Shown here in pieces: positions 21,201 through 28,259 of a stretch of DNA of 64,000 bases. The stretch spans positions 1-64,000 of the forward strand of contig NZ_CAKLBV010000015.1 of NCBI RefSeq assembly GCF_920984675.1, read 5' to 3'. The DNA comes from Methylobacterium sp. Leaf118. Its GTDB lineage: Bacteria; Pseudomonadota; Alphaproteobacteria; Rhizobiales; Beijerinckiaceae. The notes under the pieces were generated by a model that did no database searches, was not told the origin of the DNA, and saw only the letters and a program-made list of their open reading frames with translations. Every line of letters begins with the position of its first letter. Positions within the stretch are counted from its first letter, which is position 1. The translations under genes were made by a program, and so were the position numbers.

Positions 21201-22440
21201 CGACCGCGTTCTCGACGGCGTTCAGGGTTGCGGTGAAGGCACCGGTCGCCCGGCCAGCCGCGAGATCGATCGAAACCGACGTGGTCGCCGTTGCCGCGTT
21301 GAAGGTATCGGAGCCGCCGCGTCCGTCGATCGTGTCGTTGCCGGCCGTGGCGAAGAACACGTTGTCCTTGGCATCGCCGTAGAGGCCATCCTTGCCGCTG
21401 CTGCCGCGCAGGTTCTCGATGTTCAGGAGCGTGTCGTTGCCGGTCTGGCTGGAGAAGGACACGCCGGTGCCGAGGTCGACCAACCCGCCGCCGGCGCCCG
21501 CCGCCGTCAGGTCGTAGGTATCGATCCCCGCGCCGCCGTCGATGGTGTCGTCTCCGGCCGAGGCGAAGATCGTGTCGTTGCCGGGCCCGTAGGTGAGGGT
21601 GTTGTTCGCGACGGTGCTCGACGCATTGTCCGTGACAATACCGCCGGCCTTCGACATGTCGAACGTGTTGTTGGAGGCCGTCATGTCAGGCCCGCGCATG
21701 CGCAGGGACGAGGCCCGATCGAGATCGCCCGCCCCTTGATTGGTGCCGGTGAAGGTATTTCCGGTCGCGGTATTGCCATTCCCGTCGATCGTGACGAGGA
21801 CGTTCCCACGCCAGTGCCCATCCTCATCCAGACCGCCGGCGGTGGCGGTGATGCTGTTGTTCGTGAAATCGATGTCGGTCTTGTTGCTGTTTCCGAAATA
21901 GATCAGCCCCCGCGGCACGTTCGGCACGGTGAACTGGCTGCTACCGAATGTTCCGAAATGCGGGATCGGCGCAGAGGCGTCGAACGTCGTCCCCGAGAAG
22001 ACGTTCTGATCGATCACGACGTTGCTGATGGCGGCGGCGTACTCGCTGGTCAGGGCTCCGTCGCCCTTGGCGACGACTTCGTTGCCACGGAGGGTCAGGC
22101 CATCATGGCTTCCGGTGAGATAGAGTGCAGCGCGCTCGATGTTGGCCGGGCCGTCGAAACCGACGATCGTGAAGCCCTGGCCAACCCCGCCGATCGTGAC
22201 GTTGTTCACGCCCGCCGCGATCTCGATCGTGCCCTGTCCGCCGCCGGCAGCGGAGCCGGTGATCGTCGTCTCGCCCCGGCCGCCCTCGGAGAGCAGGGTC
22301 ACCGACTTCGTGATGGTCAAATTTTCTTGGTAATTGCCGGGACCGACCACGATGGTGTCGCCGGGATTTGCCGCCGCCAACGCCTCGGAAATCGTCGTAT
22401 ACGCGCCACCATTCCCCTGCCGGACGTTGATGATCGCCAT
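11296..22440 (-). CDS. Giant secreted beta-helix/cadherin-like/RTX protein, 3714 residues
   Basis: One uninterrupted frame starting at ATG 22440 with AGGGGGA six bases upstream. Several right-handed beta-helix (pectate-lyase-like) domains each open with a motif such as AYTTISEALAAANPGDTIVV (near residue 15), GYATLQAAIDAASAGDTILL (twice), GYTSLQDAVDDAQDGDTIQV (near 1788) and FQSVQAALDAATGGETILI (near 2195). Between them lie short RTX blocks (GGAGNDTIDAGLGDD). Residues about 2690-3130 are cadherin-like repeats (SLAENTS, LDYETKTSYAVTVTVDD). Residues 3220-3714 hold 86-residue RTX/beta units and the type I secretion module ending DFVIV. There is no signal peptide. Large internal duplications occur. 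An extracellular adhesin or matrix protein is the best inference; no catalytic polysaccharide-lyase residues could be assigned. Confidence 0.88.
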   Translation of the reverse strand: MAIINVRQGNGGAYTTISEALAAANPGDTIVVGPGNYQENLTITKSVTLLSEGGRGETTITGSAAGGGQGTIEIAAGVNNVTIGGVGQGFTIVGFDGPANIERAALYLTGSHDGLTLRGNEVVAKGDGALTSEYAAAISNVVIDQNVFSGTTFDASAPIPHFGTFGSSQFTVPNVPRGLIYFGNSNKTDIDFTNNSITATAGGLDEDGHWRGNVLVTIDGNGNTATGNTFTGTNQGAGDLDRASSLRMRGPDMTASNNTFDMSKAGGIVTDNASSTVANNTLTYGPGNDTIFASAGDDTIDGGAGIDTYDLTAAGAGGGLVDLGTGVSFSSQTGNDTLLNIENLRGSSGKDGLYGDAKDNVFFATAGNDTIDGRGGSDTFNAATATTSVSIDLAAGRATGAFTATLNAVENAVGGAGSDMLTGTAGDNRLVGNDGNDTLVGGGGNDTLVGGAGNDSATFTGARGSYTIAAGATPGEAVVTGPNGTSTVTGVETLAFADGNVRLVTNAAELSAALTAAVKGDIIKLADGVYAGSFSVATEGVTLESLSGTEGAVVLQGTLKSANGLAASDSVADYLKSATGYVGGAAATGLTITADDVTIRGVTLSSYQTAVNLGTSDGVRLVNVDMDGVVTGVNKAGSAAVTDFAWTGGTVSDGYEGATITASADDSGAFSGISITDVTFEKLLSKGLYFEQLDQATLTGLVMTDVGQFGRGRAFDVAEQVGVFGAGIDINLKFEAYSNVSITDFSFTDVGTSVGNGSTSHVGGGAIIVKARDDGSTYGGSNAATLDGVTISDGTISGTSTGIRIGEPGKTNAGPTEVTVDGVTITGANVASYDNRSQAELTVTLSGDADTVTTNPAATGGIVFNGLGGNDSISGGNGDDRLNGGSGNDQLKGGAGIDTADYDGAITAANVTFVADTDASTAGAQPGWRVESGAEGTDTLSGVEIVQGSGTGKILLVGAGGYATLQAAIDAASAGDTILLGSGALADSGSVTVDKSLTILGANRGTDGAAEGREASESVLTGGLFISAEGVVIDGVKIVGGASNGGVDSGLYVSADDVTITNSIIQGNGSQPYGFVTPSGGNVTGLVISDNLVTGWDQGGYFNPTTGFTVTGNTFRDNGNHFVGDDWADGTRIEGNDFGPSVGSTVGYGVLDATDDVGAYFGANILPPEGRVGVFLFGADGEGQTVTGTDVRDRFFTENAAQIRDDVLDGGAGNDTIDAGLGDDTLIGGTGNDELIGGGGNDTAVYSGAITAANVTFVADTDASTAGEQPGWRVESGAEGTDTLSGVEIVQGSGTGKILLVGAGGYATLQAAIDAASAGDTILLGSGALADSGSVTIDKSLTILGANRGTDGAAEGREASESVLTGGLFISAEGVVIDGVKIVGGASNGGVDSGLYVSADDVTITNSIIQGNGSQPYGFVTPSGGNVTGLVISDNLVTGWDQGGYFNPTTGFTVTGNTFRDNGNHFVGDDWADGTRIEGNDFGPSVGSTVGYGVLDATDDVGAYFGANILPPEGRVGIFLFGADGEGQTVTGTDVRDRFFTENAAQIRDDVLDGGAGNDTIDAGLGDDTLIGGTGNDELFGGGGNDTARVNVTTDGVDTVNLGAGSDRVEVSATTPTEVRLTFTSNQVGNGVATDGSSTFPQDGGLAVRMQAEDGNDVLGGDLSRYDDEGVTFVAQDGVTFDVRDISGTQRGNAFKTVTLGTEAGEAHAGTAGADYINGGAGSDTLTGGLGNDTLVGGAGTDTAVFSGNAADYTVTAGAVANSYTVTGADGTDTLIGVESLKFQDGNVLLVGNGGYTSLQDAVDDAQDGDTIQVASGSYTGNVNIADKAITILGANDGVGGAAGTGPGGRGTESSIIGKVTVSGSKAVVLDGLEFRVNAGTLGAGGASNPALDFKGSGSFTVTNSLFFSTFGGGDGGNGSGARAIMMDTRATGRVTIDDNLFTGSSPGKYGATSNNQPAIPASWATGIWSDGSTADLDITGNTFTYVRSSINLDGYDDANGTLGTTISGNIFAVAGSGISGAIPTDTTNATFTGIQNNDFRDVDTDFNFQNIVTPITVDLTASENASSTGQPILVLGGRAGDTITGSTGADYITGDGPGRTAPTYNTVGGADTIDGGAGNDTIDAGAGDDRITGGAGSDSIDGGAGIDAALGYAAGATLSIVAGKWTVTSDGAVDTLTNVEKVTIGGTTYILVDKLAGGGFQSVQAALDAATGGETILIAPGTYDEDGHGTDINRAGVQIDDAGLTLQGVDANGASITDATGVAATIRSLFGAGNADTIRVSASATGLTVNGLGFDEPPNLVSQNNGNDTKSLIGVFADGVTITNSVFATGKAAYAIEINGPDIGSYTLDGNRIGSPVWILNGAGDGGTDEVITDNVFFGTAATGTQSGIYLMGGNVAGYAPFSPSLPGVVSGNTFDDGLPAPLFVRTNNGTDGSGIVTLADIRDFIDANLSGDGQTYAYVLEDGTGQLRLTPTSASNVNADALLASSLGVLTAYQTTGLTVGTGTPIRRDTITDNDTVVVRTNGATDVTLYDENLTIRALAGSDDLNLSLSGSAFVGGTAGHTKAVANVTLADYATGLGASVDVTGNSLANTITGNSGDNALSGADGNDTLKGGRGNDTIDGGGGTGDVAVYDGSYGDYTITRAGSTFLVTDRASGDVDFVRNVEFFKFGASAAVAADPASLVTAAPVITSVTEAGVNEDGNASTLAVSENAANGTLVASVSVSDPNLAAGDVLSFSLVNADGSPYVGPFTITANANGNSATIALSGATDFESAGSANFLVKVADTTGGSVTQAVTVGILDVNEAPSLTLTPTVTSLAENTSTTSRIEVATLTVSDDALGSETVALSGADAGRFEIDGGKLYLKAGTSLDYETKTSYAVTVTVDDTTLGSTPEDSKSYTLTVTDVNEAPSLTLTPTVTSLAENTSTTSRIEVATLTVSDDALGSETLALAGTDASLFEIDGGKLYLKAGTNLDYETKASYAVSVTVDDTTVGGTPDDSKTYTLTLTDVNEAPSTPVLDNATVGENIEGAIVGELTASDPEAAPLTYTVTGAQADRFEVRTVGSGQAFLALKDNVSLDYETETSVTVTVVVSDGVNETTQSFVVEVTDGDDVPTGAAVQDSNAIEQGSFEAPLGIDPLSDQDGPITYVLETVPADGSVRLNGQIISVGASLSAAQLAALTYTLSDDSAGGAIGFSHDGGGTGNLIVNIDLRDAVSATYTGTSGNDRLDGAAGDDKVNGLAGNDTLFGGSGSDELDGGSGIDALYGQAGGDIYFVDEAADLVFEAVARGRDVVNAAVSYALAAGQEIEELRTIDKTAQTAIDLTGNEFANKIVGNAGANVLDGRGGNDALYGEAGNDTYFVDQGGDLVFEAVNRGRDVVNAAVSFTLAAGQEIEELRAIDKAAQTAIDLTGNEFANKIVGNAGANLLDGRGGNDTLYGEAGNDTYVVDRAGDQVFEAVGRGRDVVNTSVSYTLATGQEIEELRAIDKAAQTTLTLTGNEFANKIVGDAGNNRLDGGGGSDALYGDAGNDTYLVDNAGDQVFEAMGGGRDAVATSVNYTLTAGQEIEELRVLQSAGDRAINLTGNALAQTVIGNNGANVLNGAWGNDVLTGRGGADTFVFANALGTNNVDRITDFASEDTIRLSKSIFTALTTGDLDPNSFKNITTGTADADDRILYKQSTGELFYDADGEGGGAMVKFAEIENKAALMASDFVIV
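13425..14042 (-). repeat. Tandem duplication of a 309-bp cadherin-like unit
   Basis: The block GCTGGTCACCGTCGG recurs at 13681 and 13990, an offset of 309 bases (103 codons). The encoded units both read SLAENTSTTSRIEVATLTV and differ at only a handful of residues, for example ALSGADAGRFEI in one and ALAGTDASLFEI in the other. They are recent in-frame duplicates within the giant protein. Confidence 0.85.
17672..19735 (-). repeat. Near-perfect tandem duplication of a 1032-bp beta-helix/RTX unit
   Basis: CAGCTCATCGTTGCCGG occurs at 17704 and again at 18736, and the sequence between repeats with only scattered single-base changes for about 1030 bases. The offset of 1032 is exactly 344 codons, so the protein frame is kept (residues about 902-1245 and 1246-1589). 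Limits are approximate because the flanks are themselves RTX-like. Confidence 0.9.
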
Positions 22441-23281
22441 AGTTTCCCCCTACGCATTAATCTCGCAGTCGGCGGAGGCAAAAGGAGGCCGTCCGCACAG
22501 GACTGCGCGGTGAAAAAACTCAGGAATGGAGGATAAGCAGCCCGCCCCTCCGCCGACGTCGGTTAACCGATCGTTAAGGCACCGGAACATTTCCGATTTT
22601 GGACGTTTCTGTCAATGCGCTGTCCGCGCGGATACAGTTAAGATGCCCATGAATTGACGACAACTATCATATGACGCGCATCCTCGTCTGAAGAGATCGT
22701 AGCGCCAACGCTCATCAAATCCGAGCATCTGTCGTCGTTTTTCGAGCTTTCTTTCAGTGTCCGCAGCGACATTCCGACGACTTCCGAACGGACCGCGGCG
22801 GCGCAACTGATGCGCGACCGGAAATATATTTATTAATAATCCGTAAACGGGGCGCGGGGCGCGGCGGACCTCACGCTTCCGGTGGGCTGCCGCCGTCTGA
22901 CTGCTTTTCGGTCACGATCTGTTCGTTTTTTGAGCGGTCGGTCACAACCGCGCCATTCTTTCTCGGCTGCAAAATTTTTTTATGCAAAATCAGCTCTTTC
23001 CACTCGAGATTGCAACTTCGATCCGAAAGCAATCTGTTGAGCGCCGGGCGCGCAGCGTGACAGACTGACCGACTGCCATCGGCAGAGGCATGAATCCAGG
23101 TCTCGGCCTGGCGAGCGACGTGTCGCCTGTGACGGATCCGCGGACCACCCATTAAGCAGCCGTTAAATATAGGCTTAAAGGCGCGATTCACTGAAATCTC
23201 ATTACTTCAATATTTACGACCTCCATTAAATCGGTTGTTGGTCGCGAGATGATGTTTTGACGTCGCTACGGGAGACGTCAG
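22441..23281. other. 841-bp AT-richer divergent intergenic region between two giant secreted-protein genes
   Basis: The stretch between the divergent giant gene and S8 protease gene contains no convincing gene. Two small minus-strand frames exist (22612-22806 and 22871-23191), but they lack family features or good ribosome sites. It is visibly richer in A/T than its surroundings, with runs such as AAATATATTTATTAATAAT near 22825 and CCGTTAAATATAGGC near 23160. Promoters for both flanking genes and probably their regulation must lie here. Confidence 0.6.
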
Positions 23282-26200
23282 ATGTCGGCGCGCGGACAAG
23301 AAGGTCAGACGACCGGCCTCGAGAGCCGTGGGCTCGAGATCCGCCCGCTGGGCTACGATATCGGAGCGGTCGGACGGCTCTCGGCCCCGAAGATGTGGCA
23401 CCTGTCGGCCGAGGTGGCCGGGGGCGCCCGCTTCGCCGAGGCTTGGCGCTACTCCGTCGGCGCCGGCGTCGTCGTCAGCGTGGTCGATGAGGGCGTGAAC
23501 TATCATCACGCGGATCTCGCCTGGGCCTATGACGACACCATCGATTACGATCCGCGCGATGCGGTCGACGCGTCCGACGCCCTGATCGACACCGCCACCC
23601 AGCGCCACGGCACCAATGTGGCCGGCCTCGTGGCGGGCGACATGGCCAACGACATCGGCACGATCGGGGGCGTGCAGGGGGGGCGTTTCACCGGGACGTT
23701 CATCCGCTACGGCGAGACCCTCGGCCTCGCGGAACTGGCCGACATCGTCGCGCATCAGGCCGCCTACGACGTCAGCAACAACAGCTGGGGCTTCACGGCG
23801 CCCTTCGTGGACAATTTCGAGAATGCGAGCTTCGGCGCCGCCGCGACGGCCCTGGCCGGTGCCGCACAGGATGGACGGGGCGGCCTCGGGACGGTGTTCG
23901 TCTTCGCCGCCGGCAACGGCAAGGTGATGAAGAACGGCCTCAGCGTCGGGGACGATGCCGGCTTCCACAATCTCACGAATTCCCGCTTCACCATCGCCGT
24001 CGGCGCTCACGACGCCGCCGGGGCGCCGGCCTTCTTCTCCAGCCCCGGCGCGAGCGTCCTTCTGACGGCGCCGGGCCTGAGTGTGACCACCACGAACGGC
24101 GCGGCCGACGGCGCGACCGATTATGCCTCCGTCTCCGGGACGTCGTTCGCGGCCCCGATCGTCTCCAGCGCGGTCGCGCTGATCCTCGGCGTCAACCCGA
24201 CTCTCGGCTACCGCGACGTTCAGGAGATCCTCGCGCTGAGCGCCGTCTCGCGGGTGGACGGACCGACCCGGGCCAACGGCGCCACCTCTTTCAACGGCGG
24301 CGGCCTGATGTTCGACCGCGAGGGCGGCTTCGGACGGCTCGACGCCGCCGCGGCGGTCAACCTCGCCCGCCACTGGGACAAGCAATCGACGGCCGCGAAC
24401 GAGCAGCGTCTCACCGCCGCCTTCGCCTTGCCGGCCACGCTCGACAAGAGCGCCGCGACGATCGAGGCGACCCTGTCGTCTCCCGACGGGCGCGGCTTCT
24501 CGATCGATCACGTCGAACTCGACCTGGACCTCTACGATCGCGGCCTCAAGGATCTCAGCATCACGCTGATCTCTCCCGACGGAACCCGCACCGCCCTCGC
24601 CGAGACGTTGACGACCGTCGGGACGCGCACCAGCCTGAACTTCACCTTCGGGTCGGTCGCCAACTGGGGCGAGGATCCCTTCGGAACTTGGAAGGTCGAG
24701 CTCAAGCACACCAAGGCGCCCTCGACCTTCATCGCCTTCGACGCGACGCTGCACGTGTACGGGGATCTCGACACGCCGGACGACACCCACTTCGTGACAG
24801 GCAGCTTCGCCTCCCTCGTCGCCCGCGATCCGGAGCGGGCGATCCTGCGCGATCTCGACGGCGGGACCGACACGCTGAACTTCGCCGCGGCCACCTCCGC
24901 GGCGACCGTCGATCTCTCCGGCGCGAGCGCGACCCGCTACGCCGGCACCGTGATCACCCTGGCGGGCGAGTTCGAGAACGTGATCGGCACCGTCTACGGC
25001 GACACCCTGGCCGGCTCGGCCGTGTCCAACCGGCTCGTCGGCGATGACGGCGACGACGGGCTCTGGGGCGGGGCGGGCGACGACCGTCTCGAGGGCGGCT
25101 TGGGGAACGACATCCTCTGTGGCGGCACCGGGAACGATACGATCGACGGGGGCGCGGGGCGTGACACGCTGCGGCTCGCCGGGGATTTTGCCGATTACAC
25201 CATCACGCGAGAGGGCGGCACCTACCTGATCGTCGATGCGGCCGGCGAGCTGGATCGCGCCAGCGGGATCGAGCTCGTCGCCTTCGACGGGCTCCTCGTG
25301 GATCTCGACTTTCATCCCGATGCCCTGGTCGCGGCCGGCCCGACGATCGACGCCGTCGAAGGCGAAGTCGAGGGCGTCGTGCAGGTGACGGCCGGCCCTG
25401 AATCGGCCCATGTCACGCTCGTCTCGGCCTCCGATCCGAACCAGCCGGCCGGCGATGTCGTCCGCTTCTCTCTGGTGACGGAAGACGGCGCGGCGTATGA
25501 GGGGCCGTTCACGATCGCCTCCACCGGCGAGATCCTGGTGTTGGGGGCAGCTCAGGGCCGTCACGATCTGTTCGTCAAAGCCACCGACGCGCAGGGACAC
25601 TCCGCCATCCGGGGGGTGAGCGTCGCGGTGCGGCCGTCGAACGCTGCCCCGACGAGTCTCACCCTCGATACGGCGGGCGTGGCGGAGGCGTCGGCGGGCA
25701 GCGTCGTCGGCCTCCTCGCCGGCACCGATCCGGACGGCGACGCCCTCACCTACACAGTGGAGGACGGCCGATTCGAGATCGTTTCCAGCCCGGCCGGATG
25801 CGTGCTCAAGCTCCGCGACGGTGTCAGCCTCGACCACGAGACCGAGGCTTTCGTCACGCTCGCCATCACGGCCACCGATCCCGCGGGCCATGCCCGTCGC
25901 GAGACGTTTCTCGTTCCGGTTCTGGATGTCGACGAGGCCCCGGTGGGCCAGACGGCCGCCGTCGTGACGATCGAGCAGGGAACGGGCGACACGCCGTTGA
26001 ACCTCGTCCCGCTGGTCGATCCCGAAGGCCGGGCGCTGAGCTACACCGTGTCGAACCTGCCGGCGAGCGGCACCCTGCGCCTCGCGGGCGCCGTCGTCTC
26101 GGTCGGCTCCGTGCTCACGGGTGCCGAGTTTGCGGCGCTGACCTATGGCGCGCCCGATCGGGACAGCGGCGGAGCGCTCGGCTTCCTCTGCGGCGATGGA

Positions 26201-27409
26201 TCCGCGTCCACCCTCTACATGGTGACGCTCGACGTGCAGGCGTCCGGTCCCAAGACCTATCAGGGCACCGCCGGAGCGGATCTTCTCGAGGGGGACGGGA
26301 CCGGAATCTTGATCGGATTGTCCGGGGACGACCGCTACCTCGTGCGGGCCGTCGGCGATCAGGTGATCGAGGCGATCGGAGGCGGCTACGACATCGTGGC
26401 GGCGTCTGGCTCCTACACCTTGGCCGCCGGCCAGGAGATCGAGGAACTGCGCGCGGCCGACAAGGCGGCCCTGACCGCCATCGACCTGACCGGCAACGAG
26501 TTCGCCAACAAGATCGTCGGCAATGCCGGCGCCAACCTGCTCGACGGCCGCGGCGGCAACGACACCCTCTACGGCGAGGCCGGCAACGATACCTACGTCG
26601 TCGATCGGGCGGGCGACCAGGTGTTCGAGGCGATCGGCCGCGGCCGCGACGTGGTGAACACGTCCGTGTCCTACACCCTGGCCACCGGCCAGGAGATCGA
26701 GGAACTGCGGGTGGTCGACAAGGCCGCCAAGACCACCCTCGCCCTCACCGGAAACGGATTCGCCAACAAGATCGTCGGCGATGCCGGCAACAACCGCCTC
26801 GACGGCGGCGGCGGCAGCGATGCCCTCTATGGTGATGCCGGCAACGACACCTACCTCGTCGACCATGCCGGCGACCAGGTGTTCGAGGCGACGGGCGGCG
26901 GCCGGGACGCGGTCGCGACATCGGTCAACTACACCCTCACTGCCGGCCAGGAGATCGAGGAACTGCGGGTTCTCCTGTCGGCCGGCGACCGGGCGATCAA
27001 CCTGACCGGCAATGCGCTGGCCCAGACGGTGATCGGCAATAACGGCGCCAACGTGCTGAACGGCGCTTGGGGCAACGACGTGCTGACCGGCCGGGGTGGG
27101 GCCGACACCTTCGTCTTCGCCAACGCGCTCGGCACCAACAACGTCGACCGCATCACCGATTTCGCTTCCGAGGACACGATCCGGCTGTCGAAGAGCATCT
27201 TCACGGCGCTCGCGCCGGGTGATCTCGGCCCCACCAGCTTCAAGAACATCAGCATGGGCACAGCGGATGCGGATGACCGCATCCTCTACAAGCAGTCGAC
27301 CGGGGAGCTGTTCTACGATGCGGACGGCGCGGGCGGCAGCGCGATGGTGAAGTTTGCCGTGCTCGATAACAAGGTCGCGCTTACGGCGGCCGACTTCTTC
27401 ATCGTGTGA
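23282..27409 (+). CDS. Secreted subtilisin-like (S8) protease with P domain, cadherin-like and RTX repeats
   Basis: A 1375-residue protein. The S8 domain spans roughly residues 55-350: Asp69 in VVSVVDEGV, His109 in RHGTNVAGLVAG, oxyanion Asn212 in FAAGNGK, and Ser288 in SGTSFAAPIV. A proprotein-convertase P domain follows at about 385-485 (LYDRGLKDLSITLISPDGT, GTWKVEL), so it resembles kexin-like bacterial proteases. Then come RTX blocks (586-623), cadherin-like repeats (about 680-900) and a long RTX/secretion module (995-1375) ending DFFIV. GGGAGACG precedes the ATG. The protein has no signal peptide, consistent with type I export. The Asp motif is D-E-G rather than D-T/S-G, close to the D-D-G of kexins. 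Substrate unknown. Confidence 0.9.
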   Translation: MSARGQEGQTTGLESRGLEIRPLGYDIGAVGRLSAPKMWHLSAEVAGGARFAEAWRYSVGAGVVVSVVDEGVNYHHADLAWAYDDTIDYDPRDAVDASDALIDTATQRHGTNVAGLVAGDMANDIGTIGGVQGGRFTGTFIRYGETLGLAELADIVAHQAAYDVSNNSWGFTAPFVDNFENASFGAAATALAGAAQDGRGGLGTVFVFAAGNGKVMKNGLSVGDDAGFHNLTNSRFTIAVGAHDAAGAPAFFSSPGASVLLTAPGLSVTTTNGAADGATDYASVSGTSFAAPIVSSAVALILGVNPTLGYRDVQEILALSAVSRVDGPTRANGATSFNGGGLMFDREGGFGRLDAAAAVNLARHWDKQSTAANEQRLTAAFALPATLDKSAATIEATLSSPDGRGFSIDHVELDLDLYDRGLKDLSITLISPDGTRTALAETLTTVGTRTSLNFTFGSVANWGEDPFGTWKVELKHTKAPSTFIAFDATLHVYGDLDTPDDTHFVTGSFASLVARDPERAILRDLDGGTDTLNFAAATSAATVDLSGASATRYAGTVITLAGEFENVIGTVYGDTLAGSAVSNRLVGDDGDDGLWGGAGDDRLEGGLGNDILCGGTGNDTIDGGAGRDTLRLAGDFADYTITREGGTYLIVDAAGELDRASGIELVAFDGLLVDLDFHPDALVAAGPTIDAVEGEVEGVVQVTAGPESAHVTLVSASDPNQPAGDVVRFSLVTEDGAAYEGPFTIASTGEILVLGAAQGRHDLFVKATDAQGHSAIRGVSVAVRPSNAAPTSLTLDTAGVAEASAGSVVGLLAGTDPDGDALTYTVEDGRFEIVSSPAGCVLKLRDGVSLDHETEAFVTLAITATDPAGHARRETFLVPVLDVDEAPVGQTAAVVTIEQGTGDTPLNLVPLVDPEGRALSYTVSNLPASGTLRLAGAVVSVGSVLTGAEFAALTYGAPDRDSGGALGFLCGDGSASTLYMVTLDVQASGPKTYQGTAGADLLEGDGTGILIGLSGDDRYLVRAVGDQVIEAIGGGYDIVAASGSYTLAAGQEIEELRAADKAALTAIDLTGNEFANKIVGNAGANLLDGRGGNDTLYGEAGNDTYVVDRAGDQVFEAIGRGRDVVNTSVSYTLATGQEIEELRVVDKAAKTTLALTGNGFANKIVGDAGNNRLDGGGGSDALYGDAGNDTYLVDHAGDQVFEATGGGRDAVATSVNYTLTAGQEIEELRVLLSAGDRAINLTGNALAQTVIGNNGANVLNGAWGNDVLTGRGGADTFVFANALGTNNVDRITDFASEDTIRLSKSIFTALAPGDLGPTSFKNISMGTADADDRILYKQSTGELFYDADGAGGSAMVKFAVLDNKVALTAADFFIV
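26430..27409 (+). repeat. C-terminal RTX module of the S8 protease, inverted copy of 11296-12275
   Basis: This is the plus-strand partner of the inverted pair described for the giant gene. The encoded segments match over about 325 residues with few substitutions, for example VGRGRDVVN against IGRGRDVVN and SIFTALTTGDL against SIFTALAPGDL. Confidence 0.85.
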
Positions 27410-27623
27410 GGTGCGGTGTCGGATCGGGTGGCCGGGGCGCGCCGCCGAGGCGCAGGTCGCAACGCCCCCCGCCGGGGCGCGGGTGTCACCCGGTCCGCCT
27501 GAGGGCTCTCGGACGATCGTCCCGGACGGCGTGACCGCGCGGTCCGGGGACGGATCGCCGAGGCGCGGCGGCTCCGCCGCGATCGCCGGACCGGGTCCGG
27601 GATCACGGGGGAGCCCGGGCCCC

Positions 27624-28187
27624 TCAGGCGCGCGGGGCGGCGGCGGGGCGCGAGCGCGGCAGCAGCCGCGTCACGGCAAGCCCGGCGGCGAGGCCGGCCG
27701 CGTGCAGGAGGGCGGTCGCCGCCAGGAAGCCGAGGCCGTAGCCCAGGCCCGAGGCCGTCTCCGGCATCTCGGCACCGTGCGCCGCGCCGTGGAAGACCGC
27801 GAAGGCGCCGACGAGGCCGGCCACCGCGGCCAGCGGCAGGAGCCGGGCGCAGAAGGCCAGGAGGACGAAGGCGCCGATCGAGGCGGTGATGGCCGGCTCG
27901 ACGAAGGGCAGGGTCGGGCCGGTCATGGCCGAGGCGGCGCCCGCCGTCATCATGCCGAGGAAGGCCGCCGGCAGCAGCCACAGCGCCCGGCCGCCGAGCA
28001 GGCCGGCGATGACGCCGACGGCGACCATCGCGAGGATGTGGTCGAGGCCGTGGATCGGGTGGGCGAAGCCGGCCGCGAAGCCGATCGCCTCGTCGTGGCC
28101 CGGATGGGCGAGGGCCGCGCCGGGGAGCAGCGCAAGGGTCGCGGCAAGCGCGAGGGCGATTGCGAGCGAGGGGGACCGAGGCGTCAT
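27624..28187 (-). CDS. ureJ: HupE/UreJ-family membrane protein (probable nickel permease/urease accessory)
   Basis: A 187-residue protein with a cleavable-looking N-terminal hydrophobic segment ending ALAHPGHDEA, then about six hydrophobic helices. The HupE/UreJ signature is visible: HPGH after the signal, GFAHPIHGLDHILAMVAVGV near residue 40 and a VFHGAAHGAEMP loop. These His/Asp/Glu residues are the proposed metal ligands. It is the last gene of the urease cluster, 72 bases after ureG, fitting nickel supply to urease. ATG 28187 was preferred to an in-frame start 18 codons upstream because the signal-like helix begins there. Confidence 0.88.
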   Translation of the reverse strand: MTPRSPSLAIALALAATLALLPGAALAHPGHDEAIGFAAGFAHPIHGLDHILAMVAVGVIAGLLGGRALWLLPAAFLGMMTAGAASAMTGPTLPFVEPAITASIGAFVLLAFCARLLPLAAVAGLVGAFAVFHGAAHGAEMPETASGLGYGLGFLAATALLHAAGLAAGLAVTRLLPRSRPAAAPRA

Positions 28188-28259
28188 GGCCGTACTCCGA
28201 AAAGGGGCGGCGCCGTCGCGGGCCGCGGGGATCTTGAACACGTCATCGTCTTGAGCCCG

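Noticed and set aside
19078-22536. 1152-residue open frame on the plus strand
   Set aside because: Antisense shadow of the giant gene, again without recognisable motifs, and it repeats the same duplication as the true gene.
22612-23191. Two small minus-strand genes (64 and 106 codons)
   Set aside because: No ribosome site, no recognisable motif, and they lie in the AT-rich control region; more likely chance frames.
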